A stretch of DNA of 64,000 nt, from contig NZ_KI912107.1 in the NCBI RefSeq assembly GCF_000517085.1, positions 2,108,398 to 2,172,397 on the forward strand. Direction: 5' to 3'. Positions 36,985 to 46,410 of the stretch are shown one piece after another (position 1 is the stretch's first letter; each line of letters starts with the position of its first letter). Under the pieces are notes generated by a model. That model was given only the letters and a program-made list of their open reading frames with translations. It was not told the DNA's origin and did not search any database. A program made the position numbers and the translations under genes. The stretch is from Saccharicrinis fermentans DSM 9555 = JCM 21142. GTDB taxonomy: Bacteria; Bacteroidota; Bacteroidia; Bacteroidales; Marinilabiliaceae.

Positions 36985-38640
36985 ATGGGACAAATAGATA
37001 TTATCGCCATCTTTGTTTTTACAGCACTCGTTTTTATCTGTGGGATGAGTTTCTCTCGTTCCGGGAAGAATATGAAATCATTTTTTGCTGCAGGAGGGGC
37101 CCTGCCATGGTGGATGAGTGGACTCTCTCTTTTTATGAGTTTCTTTTCTGCAGGAACATTTGTTGTTTGGGGCTCTATTGCCTATCAAAGCGGATGGGTG
37201 GCCATCGCCATACAATGGACCATGTGTATAGCTGGACTCATCATTGGTTTTGTAATTGCACCTAAATGGCAAAAGACCAAAGCTCTTACTGCGGCTGAGT
37301 ATATAACCGATCGATTAGGTTATAAAACACAAAAGATTTACACCTACTTATTTTTGTTTATATCCATATTTTCCACAGGAGCATTTCTATATCCTGTGGC
37401 CAAAATTGTTGAGGTGTCTACAGGCATACCCATCTATGCAAGCATCGTTTTTCTGGGTGTGTTAATATTAATTTATACTGCCGTTGGAGGATTATGGGCC
37501 GTTATTGTAACCGATGTATTGCAATTTGTAGTGCTAACTGCTGCAGTGCTAATTGTTGTTCCCTTGTCGTTTGATGCCATCGGAGGAATAGATCATTTTA
37601 TTGCGCAGGCCCCTGAACACTTTTTTACTTTTGTAAACGAAGAATATTCACCTTCGTTTTTGGTAGCATTTGGACTGTATAATCTGTTCTTTATTGCTGG
37701 CAATTGGGCCTACGTGCAACGATACACCAGTGTTGCCTCACCCAAAGATGCCAAGAAAGTGGGCTGGCTATTTGGAGGATTATATGCTATAAGTCCTTTG
37801 ATTTGGATGTTACCTCCTATGATTTACCGCGTATTAAATCCAGATTTAACCGGATTGGCAGATGAAGGCGCCTACCTTTTAATGTGTAAAGAAGTCCTTC
37901 CGGTTGGAATGTTAGGATTAATGCTGGGTGGTATGGTCTTCGCCACTTCCAGTTCGGTTAATACTACCTTAAATATTTCTGCCGGAGTGCTGGCCAACGA
38001 CGTATACAAACATTTTAAACCAGAGACCAGTGACAAACAATTGGTAATGGTCGGAAAGTGGTCAACGGTGGGACTTGGCATTCTAACCATCATCATAGCA
38101 CTATTGGTACCTTATTTTGGCGGTATTGTAGAAGTGGTCATGAGTGTGGCGGCTTTAACAGGAGGCGCTATGTTCCTACCTCCTATTTGGTCGTTATTCT
38201 CTAAAAATCAAACAGGAAAATCAGCAATCACTGTTACTTTAATTTCATTGGCAACAAATTCTTTCTTTAAGTTTTTAGCTCCTGACTTATTGAATATTGA
38301 ATTAGGTAGAGCCATGGAAATGACCTTGGGTGTTGGCTTACCTGTTCTTCTGATGGCCATCTATGAAATCATACTAATACAAAAACAAGCCAAACCTTTA
38401 CAGTATCTCGAATACCAAAAAAGACTGGCTGCTAAAAGCACTGAGGAATTGGGTGCTGCCGAAGGGAACAAAAGGGGCGCCCGGGTAATAGGAATCGGTG
38501 TTGCCACCACTGGAACCATCATCCTACTTCTTTCCTTTCTGGCTAAAAATGAAACTACATTAGTAGGGAGCATGGGACTTATTGTTGGCATAATAGGTTC
38601 TGTGATTATTTATAAAAATAGAGAAAAAAAAGAAGCTTGA
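36985..38640 (+). CDS. Sodium:solute symporter (SSS family)
   Basis: This 551-residue inner-membrane protein has about 13-14 helices and SSS features: an N-terminal GMSFSRSGKNMKSFFAAGGALPWWMSGLS-type segment (positions 20-48), LTAAEYITDRLGY and YTAVGGLWAVIVTDVLQFVV. It probably imports the monosaccharide or short oligosaccharide released by the neighbouring glycosidases with Na+. It is 28 bp after the second GH117-like gene, so it belongs to the same operon. Specificity cannot be read. Confidence 0.92.
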   Translation: MGQIDIIAIFVFTALVFICGMSFSRSGKNMKSFFAAGGALPWWMSGLSLFMSFFSAGTFVVWGSIAYQSGWVAIAIQWTMCIAGLIIGFVIAPKWQKTKALTAAEYITDRLGYKTQKIYTYLFLFISIFSTGAFLYPVAKIVEVSTGIPIYASIVFLGVLILIYTAVGGLWAVIVTDVLQFVVLTAAVLIVVPLSFDAIGGIDHFIAQAPEHFFTFVNEEYSPSFLVAFGLYNLFFIAGNWAYVQRYTSVASPKDAKKVGWLFGGLYAISPLIWMLPPMIYRVLNPDLTGLADEGAYLLMCKEVLPVGMLGLMLGGMVFATSSSVNTTLNISAGVLANDVYKHFKPETSDKQLVMVGKWSTVGLGILTIIIALLVPYFGGIVEVVMSVAALTGGAMFLPPIWSLFSKNQTGKSAITVTLISLATNSFFKFLAPDLLNIELGRAMEMTLGVGLPVLLMAIYEIILIQKQAKPLQYLEYQKRLAAKSTEELGAAEGNKRGARVIGIGVATTGTIILLLSFLAKNETTLVGSMGLIVGIIGSVIIYKNREKKEA

Positions 38641-38653
38641 TATTCCTTACAGA

Positions 38654-38806
38654 GTGGCTGCAAGAAAACTACTGTTTTTTTTGTCTTTGATAAGAAAATT
38701 TCAAAGACAAGACTTTCGATATTTCTGAAACCAAGTAGTTTACTGATTGTAGATGACTGTTTCAAAAATAAGAATAACGCAGAATTTGGAGTTTTCTTGC
38801 AAAGAC
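38654..38806. repeat. Element A copy 2 (153 bp)
   Basis: Termini GTGGCTGCAAGAAAAC and GTTTTCTTGCAAAGAC. The inner hairpins TGTCTTTGA/TCAAAGACA and TGAAAC...GTTTCA are conserved with copies 1 and 3. It occupies most of the gap between the symporter and the FAD oxidoreductase genes and has no coding capacity. Confidence 0.9.
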
Positions 38807-38834
38807 TACATAGAATACTATAAAATATAAAACA

Positions 38835-41114
38835 ATGATAGTAGAAAAATATACAACAGAAAAACGAAATAACAAACAGGTGCAGATACTGGCCGACTTT
38901 GTAGTGGTAGGTGGAGGTTTATCGGGGGTCTGTGCAGCCATAACTGCAGCACGAAAAGGAACAAAAACAGTACTGGTACAAGACAGACCAGTGCTTGGAG
39001 GAAATGCTTCATCCGAAATACGTTTATGGGCCTTGGGAGCAACATCACATATGGGCAACAACAACCGTTGGAGTCGCGAAGGTGGTGTGATTGATGAAAT
39101 AATGGTAGAAAACCTTTATCGTAACAAAGAAGGAAATCCTGTTATTTTTGATACCGTTTTGTTAGAAAAAGTAAAAAACGAAGAGAACATCACCCTCCTT
39201 CTGAATACAGCTGTTTCAAGTATTGAAAAAGCGGATAGTAGAAAGATTAAAAGTGTATATGCTTTTAACAGTCAAAATTCTATTGATTATACAATTTCTG
39301 CCCCCTTATTTTGTGATGCTTCTGGTGATGGAATCGTTGCATTTCAGGCAGGAGCCAGTTTCCGTATAGGCGCAGAATCTAAAGATGAGTTCAATGAGTC
39401 CTTTGCTCCAGATGAAGCTTACGGCCAGTTGCTGGGACACTCTATGTTTTTTTATACCAAAGAGCTTGACCATCCGGTTAAATATGTGGCGCCATCATAT
39501 GCTTTAAAAGATATCAGCCAGATACCTCGTCATAAGATCATCCGTAAAGACATGACAGGATGTAATTTCTGGTGGTTCGAATATGGTGGCCGCTTAGATA
39601 CTATTCATGAAACTGAAGAAATAAAATGGGAGCTGTCAAAAGTGATTTTTGGCGTATGGGACTACATTAAAAACTCAGGAAAATTCGAAGATGTTGAAAA
39701 CCTCACTTTAGAATGGGTCGGTAATGTTCCCGGTAAACGAGAAAGCCGCCGTTTCGAAGGTTTATATATGATGAAACAACAGGATGTAATCAAGCAGCAT
39801 TGTTTTGATGATGCCGTAGCTTTTGGCGGATGGGCCCTGGATCTTCACCCGGCAGATGGAATCTATAGTACCCACTCCGGATGTACGCAATGGCACGCCA
39901 AAGGAGTGTATGATATTCCTTACCGTTGTTTCGTAAGCAAGGATATTGATAACCTGTTCCTTGCAGGAAGAATTATAAGCGCCTCTCATGTCGCTTTTGG
40001 ATCTACCCGTGTGATGGTAACCTGCGGGTTTGGAGCTCAAGCTGTAGGAATGGCCGCTTCTATATGTACTGAGGAAAAAATGCTACCTGCTCATATACTT
40101 GAAAATGGAAACATCAAAAAACTCCAAAACGAACTGAATCTGGCAGGACAAAGTATTTTAAATACGCCCATCGCCTCATCTTGCAATTTAATCAACCAAG
40201 GCCATGTATCAGCTACTTCAAACCTAGTATTATCAGAAATACCTGCCAATGCGGGATGGCTCAAACTAGATGTATCAGCAGCTCAGTTGCTACCTCTAAG
40301 TGCTGACCAAAAATACTCCTTTAATATACATGTGAAGGCTGAGAAGGAAACAAAACTAGAAGTACAATTGCGTCGATCTGAATCATCGTCGAATTACACG
40401 CCGGAGATTATACTTGAATCAAAAAACATATCCTTAAAACAAGGAGAGCAAGTCATAGACTTTGGATTTGATGCTACCATCAAAGAAAATTCATATGCTT
40501 TTATCACATTTATGCACAACGAAAACGTCAGCATCCGCGAAAGCGAAAATTTATATAGTGGCGTGATGTCTGTATTCAATGGGGAAAACGAAAAAGTATC
40601 CAATAAGGGAAAACAAACACCACCCGAAGGAATTGGAGTAGACAGCTTTGAATTCTGGATTCCCAAACGCAGACCACAAGGTAAAAATATTGCCATGAAA
40701 ATAACCCCTGCCATCAAGGCTTTTGAAGCCCAAAATATAGGAAATGGATATGTAAGACCATGGAAAATGGCCAATGCATGGGTGGCTGATTTGACCGATA
40801 AAAATCCTACACTGAAAATTCAATGGGATGAAGAAAAAGAAATTTCAGAGATTAGGCTGTTTTTCGATACTGACTATGATCACGCCATGGAAACAGTTCA
40901 ATATGGACATCCTGAAGATGTAATTCCTTTTTGTGTTAGAAATTATACTATCCAAACTTTATCTGGGGATGTGATAAAAGAAGTAAAAGGAAATTATCAA
41001 ACGATACATAAAATTAAATTAGAAAACCCTATAAGAACAAAGCAACTAAACATAGCAGTTGAACACCCATCAAATCATGTTCCTGCTTCAATTTTCGAAG
41101 TGGTTTGTAGATAA
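38835..41114 (+). CDS. FAD-dependent oxidoreductase with C-terminal beta domains
   Basis: This 759-residue protein has no signal peptide. The N-terminal FAD_oxidored domain starts ADFVVVGGGLSGVCAAITAARKG (the GxGxxG-type site, about 19-40) and has a second FAD motif near residue 400 (GRIISASHVAFGSTRVMVTC, then GFGAQAVGMAA). The C-terminal 300 residues look like two beta-sandwich modules. Enzymes of this type occur in glycan loci, where they may oxidise or activate a sugar, but the reaction here is unknown. Same strand as the locus; a 153-bp repeat separates it from the symporter. Confidence 0.82.
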   Translation: MIVEKYTTEKRNNKQVQILADFVVVGGGLSGVCAAITAARKGTKTVLVQDRPVLGGNASSEIRLWALGATSHMGNNNRWSREGGVIDEIMVENLYRNKEGNPVIFDTVLLEKVKNEENITLLLNTAVSSIEKADSRKIKSVYAFNSQNSIDYTISAPLFCDASGDGIVAFQAGASFRIGAESKDEFNESFAPDEAYGQLLGHSMFFYTKELDHPVKYVAPSYALKDISQIPRHKIIRKDMTGCNFWWFEYGGRLDTIHETEEIKWELSKVIFGVWDYIKNSGKFEDVENLTLEWVGNVPGKRESRRFEGLYMMKQQDVIKQHCFDDAVAFGGWALDLHPADGIYSTHSGCTQWHAKGVYDIPYRCFVSKDIDNLFLAGRIISASHVAFGSTRVMVTCGFGAQAVGMAASICTEEKMLPAHILENGNIKKLQNELNLAGQSILNTPIASSCNLINQGHVSATSNLVLSEIPANAGWLKLDVSAAQLLPLSADQKYSFNIHVKAEKETKLEVQLRRSESSSNYTPEIILESKNISLKQGEQVIDFGFDATIKENSYAFITFMHNENVSIRESENLYSGVMSVFNGENEKVSNKGKQTPPEGIGVDSFEFWIPKRRPQGKNIAMKITPAIKAFEAQNIGNGYVRPWKMANAWVADLTDKNPTLKIQWDEEKEISEIRLFFDTDYDHAMETVQYGHPEDVIPFCVRNYTIQTLSGDVIKEVKGNYQTIHKIKLENPIRTKQLNIAVEHPSNHVPASIFEVVCR

Positions 41115-41172
41115 CAAAATACGGAACAAGCCTCCATATCATGAAACACCTTATAAAAGATAATTAGAATAT

Positions 41173-41366
41173 ATGAAACGAACATGAATTTTAGCATTCT
41201 AAAATACACGCAGGAGAATGATTAAAATTCATCGAGAGTTCCATATGGCAATTGAAAGATAAATTTAAACATGAAACGAGCCATGAGAGTGACCTCTCAC
41301 ACAGGTGAATGATTATCACGGCGAGTTCCATATGACCATTAAGAAACAAATTATAAACATATGAAA
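41173..41366 (+). repeat. Element B, two tandem copies ending at a GH2 start codon
   Basis: ATGAAA occurs at 41173, 41271 and 41361; units of 98 and 90 bp lie between. The first unit has the A/T-rich stem ATGAATTTTA/TAAAATTCAT, the second the GTGA/TCAC-type stem. The last ATGAAA is the start of the GH2 gene. The sequence left of 41173 reads GAATATATGAAA, so an original start site may have been duplicated. Confidence 0.9.
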
Positions 41367-43070
41367 TACATCTATCTAATAATAATTGCATTCAGCATTC
41401 ACATATACACAACAGCACAACAGCCTTCTATTTCGTTAAATGGAAGATGGAATTTTTTTGCATCTAACACCCAAACTGAATATGAAGTTCTGGCTAACTA
41501 TCAAATCCATTGGGATCGCATTACAGTTCCAGGCAACTGGGATGTGATGGACAAATATGCCACATATGTAGGAAAAGGATATTACCAAAGAGAATTTGAA
41601 GTGCCTGTTTCTTGGAAAGGCAGGCAAGTGTATATTAAATTTGATGCTGTATATCAAACTTCAAAAGTTTGGGTTAATGGGAAACAATTGGGAGAACATA
41701 TTGGAGGCTATACTCCTTTTGAGTATAACATCTCGGACATAGTAAATTATGACAAGCCTAATACAGTATTGGTGATGGCTGATAATTCATACAAAAGAGG
41801 AGCTTGGTGGGCATGGGGAGGAATTAGTCGTGATGTCTCCCTAAATGTTAGCAATGATGTTAGAATGATCTATCAGCATATTACGGCTATCCCAGATTTT
41901 GATGCAAACAGCGTAAAGTTTATCTTTAAATATAAACTTGAAAACAACTCCTGTAAAAACTACAAAGGACGTATTATCTCGAAAACTTCAGATAAGTCAG
42001 ACCCCATCATTACAAAAATATCTTTGGATGGTCACCAGACCAAAACCGAAGAAGTGACTTTTGAAAATAAACTTTCGGATTATGAATTATGGGATTTCGA
42101 TAACCCAAAGTTATATACCTTAAACAGCAAACTGGAAATAAAAGGAAAAGTATTTGGTTCTCTCTCCAATCAATTTGGCATTCGCAAACTGGAGGCTCGT
42201 GGAGAACAATTATTCCTCAACAACAAAGTAGTCAGAATGAACGGAATAAATCGTATTCACGACCACCCCCTCTATGGAAATACGGAACCCGATCAGTTAG
42301 TCAAACAGGATATGCTCGACATTAAGTCAATGGGCTGCAATTTTGCCAGATTAATGCATGCTCCTTTATCTAAAAATTTATTAAACCTATGTGACAGTAT
42401 CGGTTTTCTAATCATCGAGGAGATTCCTGTTTGGGGTAATGATGATCCTCAATCATTTCCTGACAATCCCCTTACCGAAAAATGGCTAAAGGAAATGATT
42501 GAAAGAGACTATAACCACCCTTGCGTAGTTGGTTGGAGCGTGGGCAATGAGTTAAGAGATTCACTACCTAACTGGGGGAAAAAACTTTTAACATCTGCTC
42601 AGCACGATTATATTGTTTCTATGCTTGATTATATCGATATCCTAGACACTACACGTCTAAAAACCTACGTCAGTCTCACCTGCTATAGTGAAGGTGTAAA
42701 CTACAGTAATGAACCCATTGATAAAGTAGACTTAATTTGCTTAAATTCATATGGTAACTCCCCCCAAGCAGTACGTACAACGCATGAAAATTTTCCAGGT
42801 AAACCTATCTTCTTATCTGAAGTAGGCCTGAATCAAATAGGACCAGCTCCTGATGCAATGCTTCAGGATAGGCTGATAAGGTATATGAATGAAATGAAAA
42901 CATATCCTTATTTGGTTGGCATATCTTACTGGTGCTATAACGACTATCGGAGCAACTATAAGGGAACGCCGGAATCCGGCTTTCGTGAATGGGGAGTAGT
43001 GGATGAACAGCGAAAACCCAAGACTGCTTATCAGCAATTAAAAGAAATCTACAAAAATTGGAATCAATAA
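41361..43070 (+). CDS. GH2-family glycoside hydrolase (beta-galactosidase-like)
   Basis: This 569-residue secreted protein has a signal peptide (about 1-19, ending TTAQQ), a sugar-binding jelly roll (about 25-170; LNGRWNFFA and ITVPGNWD), an Ig-like domain (about 175-280) and a TIM barrel. The acid/base is Glu397 in VGWSVGNELRD and the nucleophile Glu487 in PIFLSEVGLNQ. It is short for GH2, ending right after the barrel. In this context it probably removes beta-linked galactose from galactan oligosaccharides. It is followed after 18 bp by a larger GH2. Confidence 0.88.
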   Translation: MKYIYLIIIAFSIHIYTTAQQPSISLNGRWNFFASNTQTEYEVLANYQIHWDRITVPGNWDVMDKYATYVGKGYYQREFEVPVSWKGRQVYIKFDAVYQTSKVWVNGKQLGEHIGGYTPFEYNISDIVNYDKPNTVLVMADNSYKRGAWWAWGGISRDVSLNVSNDVRMIYQHITAIPDFDANSVKFIFKYKLENNSCKNYKGRIISKTSDKSDPIITKISLDGHQTKTEEVTFENKLSDYELWDFDNPKLYTLNSKLEIKGKVFGSLSNQFGIRKLEARGEQLFLNNKVVRMNGINRIHDHPLYGNTEPDQLVKQDMLDIKSMGCNFARLMHAPLSKNLLNLCDSIGFLIIEEIPVWGNDDPQSFPDNPLTEKWLKEMIERDYNHPCVVGWSVGNELRDSLPNWGKKLLTSAQHDYIVSMLDYIDILDTTRLKTYVSLTCYSEGVNYSNEPIDKVDLICLNSYGNSPQAVRTTHENFPGKPIFLSEVGLNQIGPAPDAMLQDRLIRYMNEMKTYPYLVGISYWCYNDYRSNYKGTPESGFREWGVVDEQRKPKTAYQQLKEIYKNWNQ

Positions 43071-43088
43071 TATGCTATTAATTAAAAA

Positions 43089-46000
43089 ATGAAATATCTA
43101 CAAATTACATGTGTAATACTAACCCTTTTTAGCTCTATTAACGCTCAAAATCGTTCCAATAAAGAGCAATTATCTTTAAACGGAAACTGGAAGTTTCATA
43201 CCATCTATGGCGAGGGTTCTAATTACATGAATATTCAAGAAACAGCAAGTGATCTTGTGATAGACAACCAGGATCCTAATGTTGAGGTACAAGGTAAATG
43301 GCAGACCTCTCAAAAAGGAGCGCGCGACACCCAATTTTATGGTACCGACTATAGGCAGCACTATTTTTCATTAACTGACCTACAAAAAGGTGGTCACTCA
43401 GATAGTTCATATGTCCGTTTTTACCCACATTTCACAAAGTCTGGATACTACGAGGTTTTTACAAAATATCCATTTGCATCTCACCTCACAGCTCAATATA
43501 ATATAAACCATGCAGGTGGCATCACCACCAAGTATGTAAGTCAAAGAGTATTCTGTGGAGAATGGAATAGCCTAGGTATATATGAATTTAACACTTCCCA
43601 TAAAAACTATGTGGAGCTCACTGCCATTGTAAGTGGCACTGTTGCTGCTGATGCAGTCATGTTCAGAGAAATATCAAAAGAAAAATATATACGCGCAAAA
43701 GAAGAACCTAAACAAGTGTATCTAAGTAATTTTGATGACACTGATTGGCACCAGCTAACGGTACCAGGACATTGGGGAATGCTAAATGAATATTCAAACT
43801 ATACCGGCATTGGTTGGTATCGAAAAACACTGGTTCTTCCAGCGTCCTGGACTAAAAATTCTGATGAAAGATATTATTTAAAGTTTGGCGGTGTTTATCA
43901 TCTTTCCAGGGTCTATCTGAACGGTAAATTTATGGGAATAAATAGAGGTGGCTTTACTCCATTTGAATTTGATGTGACCGAAGCCCTCAACTTCGAAGGC
44001 AAGAATGTCATTGTTGTTCAAGCCGATAACAGTGCCATCGTAGGAGCTACTTGGAACTGGGGGGGAATCATCAGAGATGTAAGACTGACAAGGAACAAAG
44101 ATATTAGAATTAACTATCAGTACATCCATGCAGAACCAAATCTAAAAAATGGTACCGCACTGATAAAATTAAAGGTAAAAGTAGAGAATAATTCTTCGCA
44201 AAAACGAAGAATACAAGTAAACGCTCAAATTCTCAACGAAAAAAGAATAGGAACCTTAAAGGGCAGCCTCGAAATAGATCCTCATACGTCAAATGACATT
44301 CACTTAGAAACAATGCTAAAATCAAAAGATGTGGAATTATGGCATTTTGACAACCCTAAACTTTACCAGGTAAAAACAAGTATTACAGAAGGGAAAACGA
44401 TCTTAAATCAACGACAAGATTATTTTGGAATACGAAAAATAGAGCTAACAGATTCTCAAATGTTACTCAATGGAGAACCGGTTCGCTTGGCAGGATTTAA
44501 CCGAGTAAGTGAACACCGTTTTTGGGGTTCTTCGGAACCATTAGAAGTGCTGGAAAAGGATGTGGACCTAATGAAAGAAGCGGGCGCTAATTTTATGAGA
44601 ATTATGCACGGAACACAAAACGAAAAACTCATTGATTTATGCGATAAAAAAGGAATAATGATTTTTGAAGAAATCAATGTAAGAGATCTGGATAATGATG
44701 AATTTAGGGCCAACTACTATCCACTTGCTCAATTTGAAAAAGAAACAAACAGTAAGCTTGACAGCGAAAATGAGGAAATTTTAATGCTCGATGAACCCTA
44801 TGTGAGACTTACCGATAAACATGGCATATCTGTAAAAGAAAAAAATTACTTTCTTGCTAAATATTGGCTAAAAGGAATGATTGAACGCGACATAAATCAC
44901 CCCAGCATTATTGGTTGGAGCGTTGGTAACGAATTAAATAACCATTATGAATATGCTAAAGCAGCTATTGATTATGTAAAAAAAGATTTGGATCCCTATC
45001 GACTACTTACCTGTGTAAGTAATTCAGGACGGAAAAAAGAATATACTCCCCAAACCGATGCAAATACTCATGTAGATTTAATCATGCACAATATGTACCG
45101 TTGGCAAGGTGATCCGCAAGAGATATTAACCACCTTAAGAACTAAATGGCCCGACAAACCTATTTTTATATCTGAGTTTGGTTTCGACCCATTTCCCTCA
45201 ACAGCCTTGGACGCTGATAAGGAAATTTTCTCGGAATGGATCAACCATTTCAGACATAAAAACGAATTTGTGATTGGAACATCCATGTGGACTTTCAATG
45301 ATTACAGAAGCGGATATGCAGGTACAACAGCTGAAGAAAACAGGGTGTGGGGAGTAATTACCTCATGGAGACAAAAAAGAAGGCTATTTCCACGCATAAA
45401 AAAAGAACATGCACCGGTAAAGGATATCGAAATCTCAAATATTGACTTTGAGAAAAACACTGCCAATGTAAGAATCCCTGTAAGAAGCGTCAGCGATTAC
45501 CCTAGTCATACCATGCGTAACTATAAATTAGTCTACCAATTTAAAAATAGTAAAGGTCAAACAATTTTCGATAACTATATTCTTCTGCCTGATATAAAAC
45601 CAGCGGACAAAGAATGGCAAGGTACTATTTCATGGAAGGCATTACCCTCCGACCTATTGGAATTAAGGGTCAGCCTGGTAACACCCACAAACTATTCCCG
45701 TTTTGATAAAACAGTCTCTTTCCGACAAGCAATCACACCTGAAATATCAAATATCGTTGCGGGAAAAAATGCAGTGCGAATCCAATTCAATCATGTACCT
45801 AATGCTACTGAATATTTCGTTAAGTATACAGCTAATAATGAAGAAGAAAAAGAATCTTACAAAACAATTGATCGTTATATAGATATTAAAGGCCTTGAAG
45901 ACACCAAGGAATATAGCTTCCAACTATATGCCACAAATGACAAAGGAATTAGTAAAGCATCTAAAACAGTTAAAGCTAGTACAACCACAAAGAGCTTACC

Positions 46001-46247
46001 TCCTATTATTTGGGATGCTTTTATAAGTAATCACAAATTGGTCATTGGATACTCCAGCGATTTTAACGATGGAATATACACCATAAAATATGGAAACGAC
46101 GAAAAAAAACTGAATAAAATATTTACCTCAAACGTAAGAGGTATGCTATCGATAGATGTAGAAGCAGAAGAAAAAGTTTATTTTAAGATGAAGCGAATGA
46201 CAAAGAATGGAGAAAGCAAATGGTCGGAGATAGTGGAAGTCCATTAA
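43089..46247 (+). CDS. GH2-family hydrolase with inserted golvesin-like and C-terminal Fn3 domains
   Basis: This 1052-residue secreted enzyme has a signal peptide (1-19). The GH2 jelly roll starts LSLNGNWKFHT and is interrupted by about 140 residues (56-195) of golvesin-like character (LVIDNQDPNVEVQGKW, NHAGGITTKYVSQ, GEWNSLGIYEF, VAADAVMF), then resumes at HQLTVPGHWG. The TIM barrel has acid/base Glu615 (IGWSVGNELNN) and nucleophile Glu696 (PIFISEFGFDP). An Fn3-like domain (about 885-970) and a short beta tail follow. The insert may bind polysaccharide. Confidence 0.85.
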   Translation: MKYLQITCVILTLFSSINAQNRSNKEQLSLNGNWKFHTIYGEGSNYMNIQETASDLVIDNQDPNVEVQGKWQTSQKGARDTQFYGTDYRQHYFSLTDLQKGGHSDSSYVRFYPHFTKSGYYEVFTKYPFASHLTAQYNINHAGGITTKYVSQRVFCGEWNSLGIYEFNTSHKNYVELTAIVSGTVAADAVMFREISKEKYIRAKEEPKQVYLSNFDDTDWHQLTVPGHWGMLNEYSNYTGIGWYRKTLVLPASWTKNSDERYYLKFGGVYHLSRVYLNGKFMGINRGGFTPFEFDVTEALNFEGKNVIVVQADNSAIVGATWNWGGIIRDVRLTRNKDIRINYQYIHAEPNLKNGTALIKLKVKVENNSSQKRRIQVNAQILNEKRIGTLKGSLEIDPHTSNDIHLETMLKSKDVELWHFDNPKLYQVKTSITEGKTILNQRQDYFGIRKIELTDSQMLLNGEPVRLAGFNRVSEHRFWGSSEPLEVLEKDVDLMKEAGANFMRIMHGTQNEKLIDLCDKKGIMIFEEINVRDLDNDEFRANYYPLAQFEKETNSKLDSENEEILMLDEPYVRLTDKHGISVKEKNYFLAKYWLKGMIERDINHPSIIGWSVGNELNNHYEYAKAAIDYVKKDLDPYRLLTCVSNSGRKKEYTPQTDANTHVDLIMHNMYRWQGDPQEILTTLRTKWPDKPIFISEFGFDPFPSTALDADKEIFSEWINHFRHKNEFVIGTSMWTFNDYRSGYAGTTAEENRVWGVITSWRQKRRLFPRIKKEHAPVKDIEISNIDFEKNTANVRIPVRSVSDYPSHTMRNYKLVYQFKNSKGQTIFDNYILLPDIKPADKEWQGTISWKALPSDLLELRVSLVTPTNYSRFDKTVSFRQAITPEISNIVAGKNAVRIQFNHVPNATEYFVKYTANNEEEKESYKTIDRYIDIKGLEDTKEYSFQLYATNDKGISKASKTVKASTTTKSLPPIIWDAFISNHKLVIGYSSDFNDGIYTIKYGNDEKKLNKIFTSNVRGMLSIDVEAEEKVYFKMKRMTKNGESKWSEIVEVH

Positions 46248-46410
46248 TAACTATTTTACATTTGTATGTAGATTGTATTGCATTTCAACAAACAAGTATA
46301 CCCCATCATGTATACCTATTTGTAAATCTAAAAATACCTAAGGAATCAACACTGAACTATATTCGCCTGTAATAAAGGCAAGATTCATAATGACATTTAA
46401 AAGATATATC

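Noticed and set aside
41276-41360. lacZ-like leader, because CACACAGGA and ATGACCAT occur in element B
   Set aside because: The resemblance to the E. coli lacZ ribosome site is short and the rest of the element is unrelated; cloning-vector contamination is not supported.
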